Assembly: GCA_027310505.1 (NCBI GenBank)
Contig: DAIDAS010000142.1
Span: forward strand, 1-9,523
DNA: 9,523 bases
Direction: 5' to 3'
DNA from: a bacterium
GTDB taxonomy: Bacteria; Pseudomonadota; Gammaproteobacteria; Burkholderiales; Methylophilaceae
A program made the position numbers and the translations under genes. Positions 5,935 to 9,523 of the stretch are shown one piece after another. The notes beneath the pieces were generated by a model. The model was not told where the DNA came from and made no database searches. It worked only from the letters and a program-made list of their open reading frames with translations. Within the stretch, counting starts at the first letter, position 1; every line of letters starts with the position of its first letter.

Positions 5935-6320
5935 CCGTCAAAGGCTTCAACCACTACAACCTGCGGGCACCGCGCGCAGTGCTCGACACGCTGCGCGACT
6001 TCTACTGTTCAGTGGTGGGGCTGACGCAGGGGGATCGCCCGCCGTTCAGGAGTTTCGGCTACTGGCTGTATGCCGACAGACGCGACATTTTGCATCTCTC
6101 CGAAGCCCGGCCGGATGAGGTGCGCGCGACGAACGTGGCGACGACTTTCGACCACGTGGCGTTTACCTGCAGCGGTTTTGCGGCCACCGAGGCACATCTG
6201 ATGCGGCACGGGATCAGCTATCGGGTTTCTGAAATCCCCCAGACGGGGCAACGGCAGATCTTTTTCCGCGACCCTGCAGGCAACGGGGTGGAATTCAATT
6301 TTCCCATACAGGAAAGCTAG
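5931..6320 (+). CDS. VOC family (glyoxalase/bleomycin-resistance fold) protein
   Basis: A 129-residue protein of the vicinal oxygen chelate superfamily, with two beta-alpha-beta-beta-beta halves. FNHYNLRAP (6-14) gives the first ligand, H8. RDFYCSVVGLTQGDRPPF (22-39) and YWLYADRRDILHLSEA (44-59, H55) complete the first half. FDHVAF (73-78, H75) and the closing FFRDPAGNGVEFNFP (E121) form the second. H8, H75 and E121 fit the usual metal ligands, so it is probably a metal-binding member. Single-domain VOC proteins can be lyases, dioxygenases, hydrolases or resistance proteins, and the substrate cannot be read off. It starts 37 bases after amrS, with only a weak TGGAAAA ribosome site, and probably belongs to the amr operon. 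Its stop (TAG, 6318-6320) overlaps the opposing glnE stop. Confidence 0.9.
   Translation: MTVKGFNHYNLRAPRAVLDTLRDFYCSVVGLTQGDRPPFRSFGYWLYADRRDILHLSEARPDEVRATNVATTFDHVAFTCSGFAATEAHLMRHGISYRVSEIPQTGQRQIFFRDPAGNGVEFNFPIQES
6317..6320. other. Overlapping convergent stop codons (CTAG)
   Basis: The VOC gene stops with TAG at 6318-6320. glnE stops with TAG read on the minus strand at 6319-6317. The two genes therefore share bases of a CTAG palindrome, and no terminator-like hairpin with a T-tract lies around it. Transcripts from each side must run into the opposing gene unless another mechanism stops them. Confidence 0.85.
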
Positions 6321-9022
6321 AACACCTGCTGCCACAACGCACGCACGGCTTCTGCATGCCTCGATAGATCACCCGGTGCCACACGGGCTTTTTCAGCCCC
6401 CTGCAGCCGCAGGACATGCTGGCGGCGACGATATTCGCGGTAAGCTTCCGCCGCACTCGACGCCAGGTCGTCCGGCACCAATCCAAGTTCGCCCATGCGT
6501 TTCAACAGCGCCAGGTTGCCGATGTTGTCGGCCAACTGCGGGTACCGGGCGGCGTATGCCAGCACCAGGTACTGCACGATGAACTCAACATCGACGATGC
6601 CGCCGCGGTCGTGCTTGAGGTCGAACAGTTCGGTCTTATTGGGGTGGCCGTCGAGCATTTTCTGCCGCATGGCAACCACTTCCGCGCGCAACTTTTCCAG
6701 ATCGCGCGGCTGGCAGAGGATTGCACGACGGATGCGCTCGAACGCGGTGCCGATATCGGCATCCCCGGCACAGAAACGGGCACGGCTCAGGGCCTGATGT
6801 TCCCATGTCCAGGCCTTGTGCTTCTGGTACTCGGCAAAGGCCTCCACCGAGCTGACCAACAACCCGCTCGCACCATCGGGCCGCAGCCGCAGGTCGGTTT
6901 CGTACAGCATGCCAGCGGGGGTCAGGCTGTTAAGCCAGCTGTTGATGCGCTGCCCGAAGCGGGCATAGACCTCGCCAGCCTCGGGCGCGTCGTCGTCGTA
7001 GAGAAAAATCAGATCCAGGTCAGAGGCATAGCCCAGTTCCTTGCCGCCCAGCTTGCCGTAGCCGATGATGGCGAAGCGCGGGGTATCGCGGTGTTTGCCG
7101 CGCACCATCGGCCAGAGGGTTTCAAGCACCTGCGCCAGCATCAGGTCGGCAAGCGCGCTCAGGTGATCGGACAAGGTTTCCAGCGGCAGTGCATCCGCCA
7201 TATCCTGCGCGGCAAGGCGGAATACCTGGGTGTGCTTGAAATGACGCATGACATCCATCTGGCGCTCGACATCGCCATCCACTTCCAGCAGGCGCTGCCG
7301 CAGGTCGGCACGCAAGGCGGCGAAATCCGGCGCGGCATACAGGTTGCGGGTATCCAGCAACTCATCCAGCAGAATCGGGTGCTGGGTCAGGTAGCTGGCG
7401 AGCCACGGGCTGGTGGCCACCAGCTTGATGACGAGTTCAAGCGCCTGCGGGTATTCGGCCAGCAGCGCCAGGTAGCTGGCGCGGCGGCAGATGCTTTCCA
7501 GCAGGTTGAGCATGCGTGCCAGGGCGCTGTCGGCATGGGCTTGTGCGCCGGCGAGCTTCAGCACATCGGGCAACAAAGCATCGAAACGCTCGCGGCTGGC
7601 GGCTGGCAACTGCTGGTAACGTCCGCTCGCCCGCACGGACTTCAGCCGCTGGTGAATATCGGCGGGGTAGGCGTATCCATGTTGCGCCAGACGGTTCTCG
7701 GCCTCCTCGTCTGACAAGCCTCCCTGCCAGACTTCGGCAAGGCCATGTTCCAGCGGCTTTTCGGGATCCTGCATGCTGAACACTTCGGCAAAATGACGCT
7801 CGACATCTGCGCGATGCGGCGTCAGCCGGGCCAGGAATTCGACCCAATCGTTGCAGCCCATGGCCTGCGCGATGCGCGACCGGTTTTCGTCGTCAGCAGG
7901 CAGCATCTGCGTCTGGGCATCCTGCAGGTATTGCAGGCGGTGCTCCAGATTGCGTAAAAACACATAAGCCTCGCCGAGCCGGACAACCGTCTCCGGCGAG
8001 AGCAGGTTACGCTCCGCCAGCAGGGACAGCACTGTCAGCGTCGGCCGGATTTGCAGGGCGGTATCGCGTCCGCCGCGGATGAGCTGGAATACCTGGGCGA
8101 TGAATTCGATCTCGCGGATGCCTCCGGGGCCGAGCTTGATGTTGTCGAACATCTCGCGGCGGTTCACTTCGCGGATGATCTGCGCCTTGAGGTCGCGCAT
8201 GGAGGCGAACGCGCTGTAATCAAGGTACTTGCGAAACACGAAGGGGCGCAGCAGATCCTGCAGCTCTTTCTCAGGGCCGGCAATGACGCGGCCCTTGATC
8301 CAGGCATAGCGCTCCCACTCGCGGCCCTGGGTCTGATAATACTCTTCCAGCATGGCGAAGCTGCCGACCAGCGGGCCGGAATCGCCATAGGGCCGCAGGC
8401 GCATGTCAACACGGAACACGAAACCGTCAGCCGTGTTTTCGCCGATGGCGGCGATCAGCTTCTTGCCGAGACGGGCGAAATACTCATGGTTGCCGAGCGG
8501 ACGGGCGCCGTTCGTTTCACCGTCTTCAGCGTAGACGAAGATCAGGTCGATATCGGAAGACACATTCAGCTCGCGCCCGCCCAGCTTGCCCATGCCGACC
8601 ACAACGAACTGCTGCGGCGCGCCGCTCTCGCCGACCGGCATACCGTGCAGCCCGCACAGCCAGACTTCGAGTCGTGCCAGCGCCTCCTGCACCGCCACTT
8701 CGGCCAGCACGGTACAGGTTTCGACCACTTCGCCGAGATCGGCCAACCCATTCAGGTCGCGCACAATGATGCGCAGCATCACGGCTTGGCGCAGCTTGCG
8801 CAATGCGCGCTTGAGACTGTCTTCGTCAGTGATCGGTTGCGCAGCAACGAAGGCGCGCATTTCATCACCGCCAAACGGCCGCCGCAAGCCTTCCAGCAAC
8901 GTCGGCAGACGGGCTGCATCGGCTTCCAGCATGCGGTGGAAGAAAGGGCTCAGTTCGCGTGCATGCGCGATAATCCCCTCATCCGAGGCGGCAGTATCCG
9001 GGCAATTGGTTGGTGTTATCAT
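6317..9022 (-). CDS. glnE: Bifunctional glutamine synthetase adenylyltransferase / adenylyl-removing enzyme
   Basis: Controls glutamine synthetase by adding AMP to, and removing it from, a tyrosine in response to PII and glutamine. Length is 901 residues (E. coli enzyme about 946), and both nucleotidyltransferase halves are intact. The N-terminal, adenylyl-removing half has GMGKLGGRELNVSSDIDL (143-160; D157, D159) and GPGGIREIEFIAQ (298-310). The C-terminal, adenylylating half has GYGKLGGKELGYASDLDL (654-671; D668, D670), ETDLRLRPDGASG (708-720) and DRGGIVDVEFIVQ (805-817). A helical linker joins them. The ATG at 9022 is the only ATG, GTG or TTG in frame before residue 31. The ribosome site is weak (GGA very close to the ATG), and a -10-like CATAAT lies just upstream. 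It is transcribed alone, divergent from ppsR and convergent with the VOC gene. Confidence 0.97.
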   Translation of the reverse strand: MITPTNCPDTAASDEGIIAHARELSPFFHRMLEADAARLPTLLEGLRRPFGGDEMRAFVAAQPITDEDSLKRALRKLRQAVMLRIIVRDLNGLADLGEVVETCTVLAEVAVQEALARLEVWLCGLHGMPVGESGAPQQFVVVGMGKLGGRELNVSSDIDLIFVYAEDGETNGARPLGNHEYFARLGKKLIAAIGENTADGFVFRVDMRLRPYGDSGPLVGSFAMLEEYYQTQGREWERYAWIKGRVIAGPEKELQDLLRPFVFRKYLDYSAFASMRDLKAQIIREVNRREMFDNIKLGPGGIREIEFIAQVFQLIRGGRDTALQIRPTLTVLSLLAERNLLSPETVVRLGEAYVFLRNLEHRLQYLQDAQTQMLPADDENRSRIAQAMGCNDWVEFLARLTPHRADVERHFAEVFSMQDPEKPLEHGLAEVWQGGLSDEEAENRLAQHGYAYPADIHQRLKSVRASGRYQQLPAASRERFDALLPDVLKLAGAQAHADSALARMLNLLESICRRASYLALLAEYPQALELVIKLVATSPWLASYLTQHPILLDELLDTRNLYAAPDFAALRADLRQRLLEVDGDVERQMDVMRHFKHTQVFRLAAQDMADALPLETLSDHLSALADLMLAQVLETLWPMVRGKHRDTPRFAIIGYGKLGGKELGYASDLDLIFLYDDDAPEAGEVYARFGQRINSWLNSLTPAGMLYETDLRLRPDGASGLLVSSVEAFAEYQKHKAWTWEHQALSRARFCAGDADIGTAFERIRRAILCQPRDLEKLRAEVVAMRQKMLDGHPNKTELFDLKHDRGGIVDVEFIVQYLVLAYAARYPQLADNIGNLALLKRMGELGLVPDDLASSAAEAYREYRRRQHVLRLQGAEKARVAPGDLSRHAEAVRALWQQVF

Positions 9023-9034
9023 GTTTCCATTATG
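9014..9034. promoter_or_regulatory. Face-to-face -10-like elements overlapping the glnE and ppsR starts
   Basis: On the plus strand TG-T-TATCAT (9014-9022) resembles an extended -10 box (5 of 6 hexamer bases plus the TG) and overlaps the glnE start codon. On the minus strand CATAAT (plus 9029-9034, read in reverse) matches 5 of 6 bases and overlaps the ppsR start codon. Each would begin transcription within a few bases of its own gene's ATG. I saw no good -35 for either. Part of each match is simply the CAT complementary to a start codon, so chance is possible. Confidence 0.3.
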
Positions 9035-9523
9035 CCCAAACGCAGTGTCTTCTTCATCTCGGATGGTACCGGCATCACTGCCGAGACCCTAGGTTTGAGC
9101 CTGTTGGCGCATTTCGGAGGGATCTCTTTCCGGCAATTCAGATTGCCCTTCACCGACAGCCTGGAAAAGGCCCGCGCGCTCCTGCCCCGCATTGCCAACG
9201 CGCAAGCCGAGGACGGCGAGCGGCCGATCCTGGTCATGACCATCGTCAGCCCTGAGATTCGCGAACTGCTGGAAAGTAGCAACGCCCTGTGCCTGGACCT
9301 GTTCGGCACGTTCATCCGCCCGCTGTCGGCAGAGTTCGGCCAGCCGGCGGCGCAGTCCATCGGCATGGCACGCCGCACCGCCACCGACGAATACCACAAC
9401 CGTATCGATGCCATCCATTACACCCTGGGGCACGATGACGGCCTAACACCAGCAGGGCTGGACGATGCCGAAGTCATCCTGGTCGGGGTCTCGCGCAGCG
9501 GCAAAACGCCGACCAGCCTGTAC
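9032..9523 (+). CDS. ppsR: PEP synthase regulatory protein, bifunctional kinase/phosphorylase (3' end outside window)
   Basis: First 164 residues of a DUF299/PSRP-family protein; full length is about 270-280. In the characterised family it uses ADP to phosphorylate, and inactivate, phosphoenolpyruvate synthase on a threonine, and Pi to reactivate it, so it controls gluconeogenic flux in the cytoplasm. The signature N-terminus MPKRSVFFISDGTGITAET is present. TLGLSLLAHF and FRQFRLPF follow, then DLFGTFIRPL, and MARRTATDEYHNRIDAIHYTLGHDDG before the P-loop GVSRSGKT (152-159) at the right edge. No in-frame ATG, GTG or TTG lies just upstream and no Shine-Dalgarno is visible, so the transcript may be nearly leaderless. 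Its start is 9 bases from that of glnE. A ppsA gene is not seen in the window. Confidence 0.95.
   Translation, partial: MPKRSVFFISDGTGITAETLGLSLLAHFGGISFRQFRLPFTDSLEKARALLPRIANAQAEDGERPILVMTIVSPEIRELLESSNALCLDLFGTFIRPLSAEFGQPAAQSIGMARRTATDEYHNRIDAIHYTLGHDDGLTPAGLDDAEVILVGVSRSGKTPTSLY

Noticed and set aside
6416..7714. Long open frame of 432 codons on the plus strand opposite glnE
   Set aside because: It lies wholly inside an intact, confidently identified glnE on the other strand, and its product is low-complexity Gly/Gln/His-rich without a domain. GC-rich genes often leave such open antisense frames.

Overview
The window looks like chromosomal DNA of a GC-rich betaproteobacterium, perhaps a Nitrosomonadales-like freshwater lineage. 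I infer this from protein style and gene content (ispD-ispF, a full-length glnE, a ppsR-type PEP synthase regulator, and an amrB-amrA-amrS set). No rRNA, tRNA, CRISPR array, complete insertion sequence or phage gene is visible. Nine protein genes are supported; the first and last run off the window.

Layout from left to right. (1) Positions 1-1336, minus strand: a short KdpD-like membrane sensor histidine kinase, cut by the left edge. It is visibly poorer in G+C than the rest. (2) 1337-1754: a gene-poor gap with leader structures but no convincing gene. (3) 1755-2171, plus: a YidB/DUF937 protein. It converges on (4) ispF and ispD (2172-3333, minus), two overlapping genes of the non-mevalonate isoprenoid pathway. 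(5) 3411-5893, plus: the three-gene AmmeMemoRadiSam set, amrB (MEMO1 family), amrA (AMMECR1 family) and amrS (radical SAM). It is followed at once by a small metal-binding-type VOC protein (5931-6320). (6) 6317-9022, minus: glnE, the glutamine synthetase adenylyltransferase/adenylyl-removing enzyme. (7) 9032 to the right edge, plus: the first 164 residues of ppsR, the PEP synthase kinase/phosphorylase.

The best candidate for undescribed biology is the amrB-amrA-amrS-VOC cluster. Its three Amr families occur widely together, but to my knowledge they have no settled biochemical role. All metal- and cluster-binding residues I could look for are present. A 9-bp hairpin abuts the amrB ribosome binding site, and a 14-codon ORF bridges amrS to the VOC gene through ATGA overlaps at both ends.

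The second point of interest is architecture. Both convergent junctions have their stop codons packed into a palindrome with no room for a terminator. The divergent glnE/ppsR start codons are only 9 bp apart, and each overlaps a -10-like hexamer for the opposite gene.
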